This document shows, one piece after another, positions 10,802 through 23,106 of a stretch of DNA of 64,000 bases. The stretch covers positions 9,571,229-9,635,228 of the forward strand of contig OX637356.1 of NCBI GenBank assembly GCA_951799405.1, read 5' to 3'. The notes under the pieces were generated by a model. The model was not told the DNA's origin. It worked only from the letters and a program-made list of their open reading frames with translations, and made no database searches. Numbering within the stretch: position 1 is the stretch's first letter; each line of letters begins with the position of its first letter. The position numbers and the translations under genes were made by a program. Origin of the DNA: Agapetus fuscipes. Its lineage: Eukaryota; Arthropoda; Insecta; Trichoptera; Glossosomatidae.

Positions 10802-13800
10802 TCAGAAGTTGTAATCCAGCTGGTTACTGCTCCTTTCTTCAAGAGATTCCTCCACAGGATTAGAATTGGACGCGTTGACAGAGTCCACGTGTCTGTGGAC
10901 CCTCTTCAGTGGATGTCGTCTCCTGGCGTTCCTCTTCCTGGTCGCCATGGCCAGCCTCACCAGCGGAGGAATTTTGCCCACCCCGAAAGCAGCGTTGAGA
11001 GGGTCAAGGTCACAGCCAGACTGGGACATCTCGAACATGTAGTTGAGGTCTATGTCGTATCTGGGGAGCTTGTCGCGCAAGTAGGACACCACGTTGTGGC
11101 CGATGTCTTTGCCCCTGAAATATGCACAAATATTGATCAACATGTCATCATCATCTGAACATTGAATTGTCTTTTGCCATTTTCCTTCATAATATCATTC
11201 CATTTGTGCTTGTTTGTCTTATGTCCATCAGAGGTAATTTCACATGAGCAATGTTTGTATGTGTACTGGACAAATGTGTCTTATGAAAACTGTAAATTGA
11301 TTTTAAAATTTATTAAAACAACTCTCACATTATGTAAGGTTTTAATGGAAAGGTACTGTGGTGTCAGTGAGCTTCAGAGAAACACCCACAGATGGCGCTT
11401 TGAGACAAATAAACTCATACGCAAAATCGAACAAGCATTCTTCATAAGGAATGAGATTTGAGCTATCAGGGAGATATTCTATTGATTATCTCAAGGCATG
11501 GTACTTGGCCTCCCAAATCTGATCAAATCTGGATAACAAGAACCAAGGTGGTCTCAATCTTTCTTTGTAGAGCTAGCTTCTCGGATAAAGAGTACCAACT
11601 GGGTCGATTCCACCCGAAGCCTTGCCTATGTGAGGAGCAGTGCAAATTGCCCCGTAGGTACTGGTAATGAATCAGTGGCTTGCACTAAGACGGAAACTCT
11701 CCGCCTGCACCACACACACACACACACACACGTGTGTTACGGAAGGAATCGTGCGGGTGTTTTTGTTACCTCCCAAACGGTCCTATCTCTCCGTGCACAC
11801 ATACATACGCAATCGGAAGGACTCGTGCGGATACTTTTGACCTTCCAAACGTAACCCTCCATCTGCGCACACATACACACAGCCGGGAGTAATTGTTGGG
11901 CAATTTAAGATTCCGACGTTGCTACCCGCGCTACACACGCATCGTGGAAGCTGGAACGAGGGACATCGAGCAACCGCTCTGTCCAAACACCTCTACCAGA
12001 CATCCCGCGTGCTCCCATCTAGTGCTACAAATGAACAATATGTGCTACAAAAGTGTGTAAAGAACTCTAAACGAACCTGACTGTAACAATATTTCACTGG
12101 TTGTGTAATTAAGGGCATAACAATACTTATAAATTTAAATGTCAATAAAAAACTATTCAAACCTTAACAGTACTTTCAGGATGTACCTACGGGATACTCA
12201 CTCCAGCTAGCTTCTTCGGCATCACTCTCAGGGCGTGTGGTTCTTTCTTTGTGTTGCTTACTTTGTACTTCGGGAAGGGTTGTATATTGATAAGACAAGA
12301 GCTAATGTTAACAAAATAGATTTAATCAATTAAAGTCAAATCCATAAAAAGGGAAAGGGTGGAGAAGGAAATGACCAGACCTGTTCTAACGCACTCAAAA
12401 ACAATCACAGTTCTGGCGGTTTACTTTCACGAATAACTGATCTGTAGGCAGGAGTCCTAGGCGAGCTTACATTAAGCTCGGGAGGTGATGTTCACGGCTC
12501 GGGGCTTCGCCCTCCGAGAGCCGCAGTCCATGAGGCGGATGCCTCAACACGTGGACCCCCAGGGTGGAGGTTCCTCTGCACCAGGCTCCGGTCCATAAGG
12601 CGGGTGCCTTGGATGGCGAATGCTGGATGTATATGTCCCCACGTGGAAGCCTCACGGCTAAGTCCACGGGGGCCCCAACTGGGAAACCCAGGCAGTAATT
12701 GCCTCTTCGCAGCGCTGTGTCCGACCTCCTCCTTCGTGCGCGCGTGATTCCAGACTGGCGTCTCGTGTTTCCGAGCTTAAGGTGAGTGGAGCCTCAAGAG
12801 CCCTCGGTAGAACTCGATCGTAGCTCGGCTACCGCCACGCCGACGTAACTGCAGTCTGCAGTCGTCATTGCGCTGACTTCACGCTTATTTAATTTTAATG
12901 TTATTTACAAAAATAACATAACAATTCCCTTGTTTCACGCTTTTATATGGCTCAGATTGTGTAGAACGTGATTATTAAGACAATTTTCATTGAAAAGTCA
13001 TCTTCGAATCAAATAGTAGATATGCCAAACAAGTACTCAGGGGGAGACGGGGACGATATGTCGTCTGGAACGACTAATTGTATGAATGTGAACCTGATTT
13101 CGTCTTCAATCTTATTTTTCCCCTCCTTTATACATGTTATAATGTCACTCTTGCTGCGCTTCGATTTTTTAAGCCATTGTTGTAAATGGTTGCCGTTTTT
13201 TACAAGATCTCGTAACCTTACTTACGTTCTTGGTATTATGTACTTATGTCCAAACTCCATAAACTTTTCATAATCATCCTTACAAAGATTTACATCCAAG
13301 ATTTTAAATACTTTTGCAATAAGGCTAATTCGCGCGGAGAGGAGATGGAGACACTGGACCATGTGCTGCTTGGATGCCCACTGAACAAATTATTTTAATA
13401 ATAACGTTTATAATAATAATAAAGAGACTGTCCACTCCCAGTGAATGCAAAATTTATTTTATTTTCAACAAAACACTTTAGGCCGATAGTTTCCTTTTTG
13501 AAAAAGAACAATATCAAAATTTAATTAAAACCTAAATTTCATCTTTACTCCCAAATAATAATAAGCTTCTAAAATATTTATGTTTGTAACATGGCAGCAA
13601 TCGTCCAATATGGATGAAGTGCCAAACTTAAAAAAAGGCTAATTCGTCACTCGCAAAATTTCCTCCAATTGGACTTCATCTTATATATAAAAAAGGAGAG
13701 GGTATTTGCGTCTGTTTTTTTCGAATTTGCAAAAATGTTTTTCTAACAAGTGTTTCTATTGACAAACTGAACTAACGCTGTGTTCCAGAATTTTTGGTGT

Positions 13801-16800
13801 TTGTTTGTTTGTTTGTTTGTATATTTGTACCATTATAGGCGCCCAGACCGTTTGCAGCACGATGCTGAAATTTTGCACACCCCCAAAAAATGTTAGTGGC
13901 TAAACAACTGTCAGGGTCCGGATGACGTCACGTGCATATTTCGCATACCTGCCATACAGACTGAAAATTGCAATCTTGCCGCTGGCGGCCATTTTGAATT
14001 TAAAGACTTTATATTCGAAACAGTCATGTCTCTTAGTAATTCAAAGAATTTTTGGAAGAAACTTTTTCGCAAAAAGTAAATTCTTCAAACAAAATTTGTA
14101 AATACCTACATAGAAAAAAATAAAAAATAATAACTTTCAGGTAGCACAACGGGCGCATGCATAATGTTGGAACATTGAAATTTGGCAGGTCTCCCAATCA
14201 AAAACAGATTTAAAAATTTTCAAAAGTACAACAAAATACATGAAGTTTTAAGAGTAGCTGCCATACATTTTTTTTTGGTTTCGTCAATATTTAACACTCT
14301 TCTGGCGTTCATTTTAAAATTCTGGAAGTTCATTCTCAATGATCAAGTTTGTCTTGCTAAAGTCAACATTTTTTGAAAGAAAACATTTTTCAATGACAAA
14401 GTTTTTCGAACAAAATTTTGAAAAACCTGATTTTCACAAAAAAGTAAAATTTATAAGTAAAAAAATCAACTATTTTGATGCTACACTTACAATTATAATT
14501 AAGCAAAATGTAATGATATGTAATAGGGCAATCACGCGAAGTGTATATTTTGCATACCCGCTATACAAACTAAAAAAATATATTGCTCTGCAGGCGGCCA
14601 TTTTGAATTTATAGACCTCATACTCGAATTTAAAATGCATTTCAGTAAACTCCATAAATGTTGGAAGAAACTTTTTTTCTGCGGCAAATTTCTTTGAACA
14701 AATTTTTAAAAAGTAAAATTTCATACAAAGTGTCTTATATATAAAAATAAAAAAAGTTAAAAAGTTTTTTTTTTTTTAATTTTCAAAAGTCATTTTTTTC
14801 TTAGAGTTCTGTCGATAGGTCGAACGTTTTCCCATACTTAGATTTTTTGTAGATTGTGAGTTTAGGCATTTTAAGGTATCTTCAGGTACCAAGCAGTATC
14901 AGACACTAAAATATCGTGAAAAGTATCACAAGCAGTTTTAAGATATGAAAAGATAATTCAGAGCAGGACGAGCAGTTTGAAGGCATTTCATGACAATAAG
15001 AGCAGCTGGAACAATCTAAAAGCAAAAGCACCAGTACCAACAAAATAATGCCGTATAGCAAACGCAGTCATATTTCATGCCACTATAAGACAATTGCTAG
15101 CAGGTACGCTTAAGATACAATTACCAGCAAAACGAAAAAAGGGCAGAAAAAGACAAGTTATACACTAAAATGATAATGAACGGGTCGAGCATCATTATAA
15201 ACCTTCACCAGAAAATTATAGAGCAGAAATAAAAAGCAGGATAAAGACTTCAGCACCTGCACAACAATAGGAAGTAGCACGATCAGGCCTGGGATTCTAC
15301 CATAAAATTGTCCACTTTTTGTTGTTGTTGTTGGTCAGTTCTCATGTATCTTTTAAAAATCAAAGCAAGGGTAAAGTGTGCTGGCGAAGCCGGATTTTAA
15401 ACTGCCCGTAGGGCCTAGCAGCCAACCGTGCGAGAGCGCGGTTTGGTCTGCTAGTCTTATATATAAAAAAGGAGAGGGTATTTGCGTCTGTTTTTTTCGA
15501 ATTTGCAAAAATGTTTTTCTAACAAGTGTTTCTATTGACAAACTGAACTAACGCTACGTTCCAGAATTTTTGGTGTTTGTTTGTTTGTTTGTTTGTTTGT
15601 CCGTTTGTTTGTTTGTATATTTGTACCATTATAGGCGCCCAGACCGTTCGCAGCACGATGCTGAAATTTTGCACACCCCCATAAAATGTCAGTGGCTAAA
15701 CAACTGTCAGGGTCCGGATGACGTCACGTGCATATTTCGCATACCTGCCATACAGACTGAAAATTGAAATCTTGCCGCTGGCGGCCATTTTAAATTTACA
15801 GGCTTGATATTCGAAACAGTCATGTCTCTTAGTAATTTCAACAACTTTTGGAAGAAATTTTTTCGCAAAAAGTAAATTCTTCAAACAAAATTTGTAAATA
15901 CCTACATAGAAAAAAATAAAAAACAATAACTTTCAGGTGGCACATCGGGCGCATGCATAAAGTTGGAACATTGAAATTAGGCATGGTATCTGAACATAAA
16001 CAGACTTACATATTTTCAAAAGAACAACGAAATACATGAAGGATTAAGAGTAGCTGCCATACATTTTTTTTTGTTTCTTCAATATTTAACACTCTTCTGG
16101 CATTCATTTTAAAATTCTGGAAGTTCATTCCCGATGATTGAGTTTGTTTGGCTAATGCTAACATTTTTTGAAAGAAAACTTTTTTCAATGACAAATTTTT
16201 TCAAACAAAATTTTGAAAAACCTGATTTTCACCAAAAAGTCAAATTTATAAGTAAAAAAATCAACTATTTTGATGATACATTTACAATTCTAATTTTTCA
16301 AAATGTAAAGATATGTAATCAGACAATCACACCAAGTGTATATTTTGCATACCCGTCATACAAACTAAAAAAATATATTGCTCTGCAGGCGGCCATTTTA
16401 AATGTCTAGGCCTCATACTCGAATTTAAAATGCATTTTAGTAAACCCCATAAATGTTGGAAGAAACTTTTTTTCTACGGCAAATTTCTTTGAACAAATAT
16501 TTAAAAAGTAAAATTTCATACAAAGTGTCTGATATATAAAAATGAAAAAAGTTAAAAAGTTTTTTTTTTTTTAATTTTCAAAAGTCATTTTTTTCTTAGA
16601 GTTCTGTCGATGGGTCGAACGTTTTCCCATACTTAGATTTTTTGTAGATTGTGATTTTAGGCATTTTAAGGTATCTTCAGGTACCAAGCAGTATCAGACA
16701 CTAAAATATCGTGAAAAGTATCACAAGCAGTTTAAAGATGTCAAAAGATAATTCAGAGCAGAACGAGCAGTTTGAAGGCATTTCATGACAATAAGAGCAG

Positions 16801-19800
16801 CTGGAACTATCTAAAAACAAAAGCACCAGTACCAACAAAACAATGCCGTATGGCAAACGCAGTCATGTTTCATGCCACTATAAGACAATTGCAAGCAACA
16901 CAGGTACGCTTACGATACTATTATTAGCAAAACGAAAAAGAGCAGAAAAGACAAGTTATACACTTAATTGATAATGATCGTGTCGAGCATCATTATAAAC
17001 CATCACCAGAAAAATAAAGAGCAGAAATAAAAAGCAGGATAAAGACTTCAGCACCTGCACAACAATAGAAAATAGCACGATCAGGCCTGGGATTCTACCG
17101 TAAAACTGTCCACTTTTTGTTGTTATTGTTGGTCAGTTCTCATGGATCTTTTAAAAATCAGAGCAAGGGTAAAGTGTGCTGGCGAAGCCGGACTTCAAAC
17201 TGCCCGTAGGGCCTAGCAGCCAACCGTGCGAGAGCGCGGTTTGGTCTGCTAGTATATTATAAAATTGTCATACACAATGAGATTGGATTCTCTCTTTGGA
17301 TTTGTAATGTATGCTCATTTATGCTCACTTTAAAAAAATGCAGTTATTTGACAGAAGGCTACTACATAATATGTAGATCGTAGATTCCCATTCTTATTCC
17401 ATTAGTAAGAGGTTGAGGTCTTACCTAGACATGATGAATGCAGACAGATATCTGGGGCTCTTTTCCTTTTCTGCACAATGCATGAGGAGTGTCCAGCTGG
17501 TATAGTCCGTGTCCAGTACGTACGTGTTGTAGATGCCTTCATCTGAAATGGCAAAACCAGCTTAGGACATCATCATCAAATAAGCGATTGAAATTGCACA
17601 TAGACTAGTAGTGTCTTTAAACAGCTACAAAGTGGATTAATTTCCAACAAGTGCAGAGCTTTTGAATGCTCGGTAATGAATGGTGGAAGACTTATCTAAA
17701 AGCAAATTGAATATTGCATCCAACTCTGGATACAATATTCAATTTGATTCAACTGATAACCTAGTTGTCTTGCACAACCAGCCATACTATCAAGTGCCAG
17801 ATGCAGGTGAAAGCTCTACGATCCAAAATCTCCACCAAAATAACAGACACGCTCTAGATTTTTCTTTCTTCTACGAGCATTAGTGCCGTATCAGGTCTCC
17901 CAAGCGTTAGCAATCTCCAAGGTGATCTCTCTGTTTGGCGCAACCCAGAACAACTCCCTTGCCAATCGTTATCTGGTCCAAGCCCAAATATTGCCATGAA
18001 CTTTGTCCTCTGCTTACTCCTCGTCAACTTCTTGCCCTGTTTATCAGAGGGAACAATTGGCACCTTTTTAGTAGAAAATGTGACTCAGGACACGTAATCA
18101 GTTCTCTTTTGGTAGTAGCTATGCGTAGATTGAATTCACTTGGATATTAGTAAGGGAAATTGTGGTATAGTTTACTGACATGTGTCCTCCGCGTGTACCC
18201 AATGCGCAGGCGTGTTGTAGTCAGGAACCTGCCACGTGATGTTCCCAAGGAGTTGCTCCGTCAGCGGATCGTTGATGAAGACATACGTGAAGTTCATCGT
18301 CACCTCCATTTGAGGACTGTCTGAAAGTTTAATGGGAGAGTAAGAAACAATTCAAAATGACCAAAAGATAGTTATGTCATTACAATCATCACATTTTCTT
18401 TTTTCTGAGGTCCATTATTGGATCTATAACCTCTATAAATCCATCTAAGTTTTCTTACTGTCTCCGCGTTATATAAACTCTTGAAGTCTAGTTCTATTGT
18501 ATTTTCTCAGCAGCAACTTAAGAGCTTTTTTGGTCCGTTTGTCAAACTGTCAAATACTTAGATGACTCACTAATTTATTTTTCTAATCAACTGACTACAC
18601 TACTATTCATATGATTTTGGATCTTTCGCGTATCCACTAGTAAGTTTTTCTATGTACGAGTAGAGTTTCAACAATAAGCTGCAAAATAAAGTTATACTCA
18701 CTGTTGGAAAGTATTTTACTCTCCTCTGTGAAGTCTGCTCTCATGCATTTGTAAGAAAGAGCTTCCTCAGAGCTGGCGTAGTATTGCACTACGTACCATT
18801 TTCCCAGCAACTGAAAACAATTCCAACAAACTGAAATTTTTGTAGATTTAATTTTTCCCCTATATCTGATTTTTTTGCTTTAATTGAAATTTGTGCATTC
18901 GAGATTGTAGCTGAATATATAAAATATATCTATAATCTAAATTGCAAAGAACTCTCGAAATTTAGGGTTCATTTAATGTATGCCTCACAAGCAGGTAACA
19001 TGCAAGTTTGCGGTTAGACATGCTGCATGTGTACATACAAATTAAACTAAACCTCACACGAACATGAAATTTCCAACTCTTGCCGCGTTTCCCTGCAACC
19101 GGGGTGGTATTGTAAAAAGTGAAACAAGTTTTTACAGCATGGGGGTTCAGCCTCATATTAACCTATTAGTCAAAGAAACAGGAAAGGAAGAATACATCCA
19201 AATGAATTAATCCCAGGTACTAATTATCAATCTATTGAATTCATCCGCTATTGAAACTTCATCATGACTACTTCCTCCGATATGGTTATTATTTATGTAA
19301 TTTGATTCTAATCGTGTGATTCAAGGTCATAATCTACCGGTTTCCGCATCGCACCAGTGATAATAAAGTGCACGGTTCGATCATCACCAGAGCTTGACAC
19401 ATATTAGATGTCTTAAAATGCTATGAAGAAAACAATCCAGCAATTATATATTCAGATAAGTTTAACATACCAAAACGTTTCATCCATCCTGTAAGAATGA
19501 CTGAAACGCATGCCTCATGATAGGGGTGGGATTTTTTTCGTACTAAACAGGTTACCCTTAATACAGTGCACCCTCACAAACTGTGAATGAGATTGTTTGT
19601 TGTTTCAGAAACTATCTATAATCTAAGTTGCAAAGATACATTAACATTCAATACACATATTAAATGCATGCCCACAAACAGGCTCGTGTAAGTTCGCGCT
19701 TACAAATGTGTACTTACAAATTAAAGTCCAAAGTTCAAATGAACATAGGCCCTACAAATTTTACCGAACTTCCCTGAAACAGGGGCTCTCTTTAAGAAGA

Positions 19801-19955
19801 TATAATTCGTCAGAATAACTTACCATTTTGAGGTCAAAATGCCGCATGGCTCGGACCACAGGACATTTTGTTTTGTCATCTGGAGGCTTGCTCAAGTATC
19901 CAAAAACGTTGTTCACCAAAACGACATAACACAGGGTAAAATAAATTGTTTTCAT
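10802..19955 (-). CDS. Secreted lipocalin (apolipoprotein D-like), 5 exons, 270 aa
   Basis: The exons, in order of translation, are 19955-19824, 18810-18702, 18320-18180, 17542-17425 and 11114-10802. All acceptors are AG and donors GT (one is GTCAGT), and phases agree throughout. Lipocalins bind small hydrophobic ligands in a secreted beta-barrel. Residues 1-19 look like a signal peptide (FTLCYVVLVNNVFG). Residues 45-53 read LLGKWYVVQ, the first lipocalin motif (G-x-W). Residues 136-146 read VLDTDYTSWTL, the T-D-Y motif. Cysteines at 31, 66, 150 and 201 could form two disulfides. N-glycosylation sequons are at 90 and 107. The last exon adds a basic tail rich in R/K (TRKRNARRRH) and an acidic/Ser end, longer than typical apoD-like proteins. 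ATG at 19955 is chosen because the upstream in-frame codon is GTG. The last intron is 6.3 kb and full of transposons. Exact family member and ligand are unknown. Confidence 0.9.
11196..13090 (+). mobile_element. MITE-F copy split by ~1.6 kb of other DNA
   Basis: The left part, 11196-11335 (CTTGTTTGTCTTATG, ATGAGCAATGTTTG), and the right part, 12925-13090 (GGCTCAGATTGTGTAGAA, GCCAAACAAGTACT), align with the two halves of the compact copy at 35917-36165. Between them lies 11336-12924, which contains a CA microsatellite and a GC-rich block at 12467-12780 with two CCATRAGGCGG-type repeats. That filler is unidentified; either it inserted here or the short copies are internal deletions of it. Confidence 0.6.
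11686..11960. repeat. CA microsatellite and degenerate ~70-bp tandem repeat
   Basis: A run of CA dinucleotides spans about 11711-11741. Around it, blocks with TCGTGCGG, CCTCCAAACG-like and CGCACACATACA motifs recur about every 70 bp, two to three times. The segment lies in lipocalin intron 4. Confidence 0.6.
13338..13396 (+). pseudogene. Short LINE ORF2 C-terminal fragment
   Basis: It translates to EEMETLDHVLLGCPLNK, matching the E-T-x-x-H-x-L-x-x-C-P zinc-knuckle-like segment near the end of many non-LTR retrotransposon proteins. Only about 20 residues remain. Confidence 0.45.
13679..15454 (+). mobile_element. Non-autonomous Helitron, first of a tandem pair
   Basis: It begins TCTTATATATAAAAAAGG directly after an A, and ends in GGTTTGGTCTGCTAG. 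The last 35 bp contain a hairpin (CCAACCGTGC / GCGCGGTTTGG) about 6 bp before CTAG. These are the hallmarks of Helitron ends: 5' TC, 3' hairpin plus CTRR, and no TIR. No Rep/helicase frame is present. The interior contains a TGTT-type microsatellite and GGCGGCCATTTT motifs. It lies in lipocalin intron 4. Confidence 0.85.
15455..17252 (+). mobile_element. Non-autonomous Helitron, second of a tandem pair
   Basis: This 1798-bp copy aligns along its length with the preceding 1776-bp copy, with substitutions and small indels. It starts TC immediately after the first copy's CTAG, with no base between, and ends CTAG before a T at 17253. The outer flanks are therefore A (13678) and T (17253), the canonical Helitron AT target. 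Confidence 0.85.
18929..19177 (-). repeat. Rep-C copy in lipocalin intron 1
   Basis: Inverted full-length copy, more diverged than most (palindrome reads CCCTGCAACCGGGG). The head is at right, ending CCTATTAGTCAAAG. Confidence 0.75.
19614..19795 (-). repeat. Rep-C copy, head lost
   Basis: Tail ATAATCTAAGTTGCAAAG at left. The copy stops just past CCCTGAAACAGGGG, 28 bp before the lipocalin exon 1 donor. Confidence 0.75.
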
Positions 19956-20318
19956 ATTTAATTTTTGCTTTTTTAATCCCACTCTTATAGCTAGAAAACT
20001 GTCAACTTAAACTAAATTTAAATAGAACACTTATATGTAAGTAAATGGATTAATTGTTTCGCATAAAACCATCTCATTTGGTATGATACGACGTAGTAGG
20101 TATAGGTTTTAATTTTTTAGATCAAAAATGTTGTTTCTCTAATTTTTACACAAAATTAGTTGAATAAATGTTAAGAATGTTTACTTTACAATATACTACA
20201 TTATTGAGACACATGTAATATTGTTAAGTTTGGTTACTGGTCCAATAACTATAAGAATCTAGCAAAGCTAGCTTCTTTTCTGAGAGAATTGAGTTTGAAA
20301 GTTTTCGGCACGCAAGTA

Positions 20319-20652
20319 AGAAAACGCAACTAAGCTACACCTATAGTGTAACTTCTTGCCGCGTTTTCCCCGAAGGGATCGCATGTGGCGAGTTGAACCT
20401 ATTTATTTTTACAGGTAAGGGAGCCGGCCTTACGCCAACCACTTCAGTTGAAGTGGGGGTTTCTCATCTCCCGAGGGGGCTGGTACTCATTTCTTGTGAA
20501 GGCTGAGTAAACCTTGCCGGTATTTTTATTATGGGGCTTGAAATTAACACCGAAATAGGAAATCATTTCTGACACCCTCCTCGGTGGGATTCGAACCCGA
20601 GCTCACGGGGTAGAATGCAAGCACTCTACCAACTGAGCTATCAACCGGCACA
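20319..20652 (-). repeat. Rep-A SINE, full length
   Basis: Inverted, with tRNA-like head at right (B box inverted as GGATTCGAACCC, A box as AACTGAGCTAT). The body has two palindromes, one around CTTCAGTTGAAG and one in GAAGGGATCG. The 3' end is AAAACGCAACTAAGCTACAC. It lies upstream of the lipocalin start. Confidence 0.85.
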
Positions 20653-20703
20653 ATGCCTCAAATTTGATTATTTTTTGACGGACAAAATTCTTTGTAACTT
20701 TGG

Positions 20704-21105
20704 CTGCACTACTAAACTACACATATAGAGTATCTTTTTGCCGCGTTTTCCCGAAGGGGTTGCATGTGGCGAGTGGAAACTATTTATTATTACAGGCAAG
20801 GGGCCGGCCTTAGGCCAACCACTTCAGTTGAAGTTGCGGTTTCCCAGCTCCCGAGGGGGCTGGTACTCATTTCTTGTGAAGGATGAGTAAACTTTGTTTA
20901 TTTTGGGTTTGAAATAAATACCGGAACGGGAAATAATTTCTGACACCGTCGGTGGGAATCTAACCCGGGCTTTCAGCATGGAATGCAAGTATGTACTCTT
21001 ATAACTGAGTTATCGATCAGACCTACCAAATGAACTATCGACCGACCTACCAACTGAGCTATCGACCGGACCTACCAACTGAGCTATCGACCGGACAATA
21101 AATTA
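20704..21105 (-). repeat. Rep-A SINE with reiterated A-box head
   Basis: The body and a degenerate B box are followed (reading leftward on the - strand from the head) by four tandem copies, 25-27 bp each, of the 5' head between about 20992 and 21100. Each contains AACTGAGCTATCGACC or a close variant, the inverted A box. Confidence 0.85.
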
Positions 21106-21531
21106 ACATAAGCTATCGATCACCCTAGCAACAAGGCCGTGTAACATCACCACTTTTTGGTCTGTTTCAAATGTGCAGACTTCATTGAGATAAAATACCG
21201 GAAATGACGTTTACATTAATTGTCTAACACGTAGTTTTCACAGCACACAAACACTTATCCCAACAAGCTTTCACGTCTTGACACTGTTTTGCTTGGAAAA
21301 TTAGAACCGATGCGATTGTGCGTGGATATCTTTCCATGGAAACTGCAAGACAGTTAACGATAGTTAATGGCTGCGCAAATAATGTGTGTGACTTATGCCA
21401 CTGGACTGCTGGCACAAATCCTAAGCATATACTGTTAACATGAGCACCGTATCCAAGTATAACAGTGTAGGTACCTACATTTAAACGCAAACATGACTTA
21501 CATACCAAAATATGTACAGAAACTGTTAATC

Positions 21532-21860
21532 TCACTAGAGGAGCTGTCTTACTTTTAGTGCATTTTTTGGTAAACTCTGTAGTTGAATGTAAGTACAAAG
21601 TTGAACTCAATCATAGCGTTTAAAAAAAATGTACGAAAGTTGTAAAATCCACTTGAGGAACTGTTTTAGTTTTCGTACATTTTTTGGTAAACCCTGTGTT
21701 TCAGTTTCAGAGCAAAGTTGGTATTTTGGTGTCAAATCCCGAGTATAATATTTTCCATGTAAACTCAAATATAGCGTTCACCAAAAATGAGCGCAAGCTG
21801 GAATGCCAACTAGAGGAACTGTCTTAGTTTTCGTACATTTTTTGGTAAACGCTAAAGTTA
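21532..21860. repeat. Diverged long-unit tandem repeat (3 copies)
   Basis: Three copies of a block containing GAGGAACTGTTTTAGTTTTC and ACATTTTTTGGTAAAC start near 21532, 21648 and 21808. The spacing is 116 then about 160 bp, the difference being an insertion near 21720-21760. No coding frame was recognised. Confidence 0.6.
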
Positions 21861-22440
21861 AGTTGAAGCGTAAAATTTTATACTTATGAATCTGAATGTT
21901 AGTACGACTCATGCTTGAATGAATCGCTGGTGACTAAATTTTAGTTGGTTAAGGGTAAACGATTCGTTTGGATAGATTTTTGTTTATTAATTTCAAGTGA
22001 ATTAAACTTGAATTTTATGTTCTCAGTGTAAGAGTGACAATATTGGAAAAATCTGATTTTGCATTTCTCTGAATTTTATAGTTATTTATTTATTTTATGT
22101 TTTTGTTTTACATTTTTAGTAAACAAATGAGGTCGTACTCATTAGATTTGTTAAACCAAAAATCAGGCATAAACGTACTTTTTGGTATGGAAAAACTTAT
22201 ATTGAACCGGATTAAGAATTAAAACCCTTTTATGAATAAAGGTGTAGATGTTTGAGATAAGAGATTTTTGTATAAATAGAGCTTCCATATATTTATTTTA
22301 ACGTCGAACAGACTTTTGATAATGCCATTAGTTCTTCCGAAGCATAGGAAAAAAGGATTTCAACAAATTGTAATTAATACCTACATTAGCTTCGGGTTTT
22401 TCAGTTAATAGTTTAAGTTTAAAAAAAAAGTACTTTTCAG
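21861..22440. other. AT-rich interval, nothing identified
   Basis: No gene, tandem repeat or recognised repeat family member was seen here. The region from 20.0 to 24.5 kb otherwise holds only SINE copies. Confidence 0.4.
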
Positions 22441-22452
22441 AACAATAAATTT

Positions 22453-22770
22453 GGCTGGTTGATAGCTCAGTTGGTAGAGTGCATGCATTCTGTGCCAAGA
22501 GCTCGGGCTCAAATCCCACCGATTGTGTCAGAAATGATTTCCCGTTTCAGTGTTTATTTCAAATCCAAAATAAAATACCGGCATGGTTTACTCAGCCTTC
22601 ACAAGAAATGAGTACAAGCCCTCAGGAGCCCCCTCGGGAGCCTCACTTTAAATAAAGTGGCGTAAGGCCGTCCTCCTTGCTGTAAAAATGAAAGGTTCAC
22701 TCGCCACATGCGACCTCTTTCGGGAAAAACGCGGCAAGACGTTACACTATATGTGAAGCTTAGTTTTTTT
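22453..22770 (+). repeat. Rep-A SINE, full length
   Basis: Head GATAGCTCAGTTGGTAGAGT at the 5' end, body intact, 3' end ACACTATATGTGAAGCTTAG followed by a T run. The B box is weakened (GGCTCAAATCCC). Confidence 0.85.
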
Positions 22771-23106
22771 GCTCTTTTGGCGCATTCAGATTGCAATATT
22801 TAAAAAAAATCTCTTGAAAAATCTTTGAAAAGAGCGTTGTTAAAAATGACGTCATCATGGAGTGTAGACCCTTAATGTATTCACCACACGTTCTCAAACA
22901 TACAATGAATTATAAATATTTAATATTATACGATAAAAATGATAATGTAACCACAGCAAAACAAACATTGTTCCTATTTTAGATGTGATCAAAGTATTGA
23001 CTTCTTATTTTGTCATATCCGTCATCAAATATGCGTCCTGAATGTGGGCAGCTTATACAGTAGGCATCCTTTAAAGTATTACAAATTACCGCCAACTCCA
23101 TGTCAT

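Noticed and set aside
14182..16409. Short open frames inside the Helitron pair
   Set aside because: They lack resemblance to Rep, helicase or any known domain and are not equally open in the two copies.
19956..19982. Lipocalin start nine codons upstream (MGLKKQKLN...)
   Set aside because: That codon is GTG, not ATG; the ATG at 19955 directly precedes the signal peptide.
21224..21610. 128-codon - strand frame
   Set aside because: It overlaps the diverged tandem repeat at its right end and shows no domain, signal or splice support.
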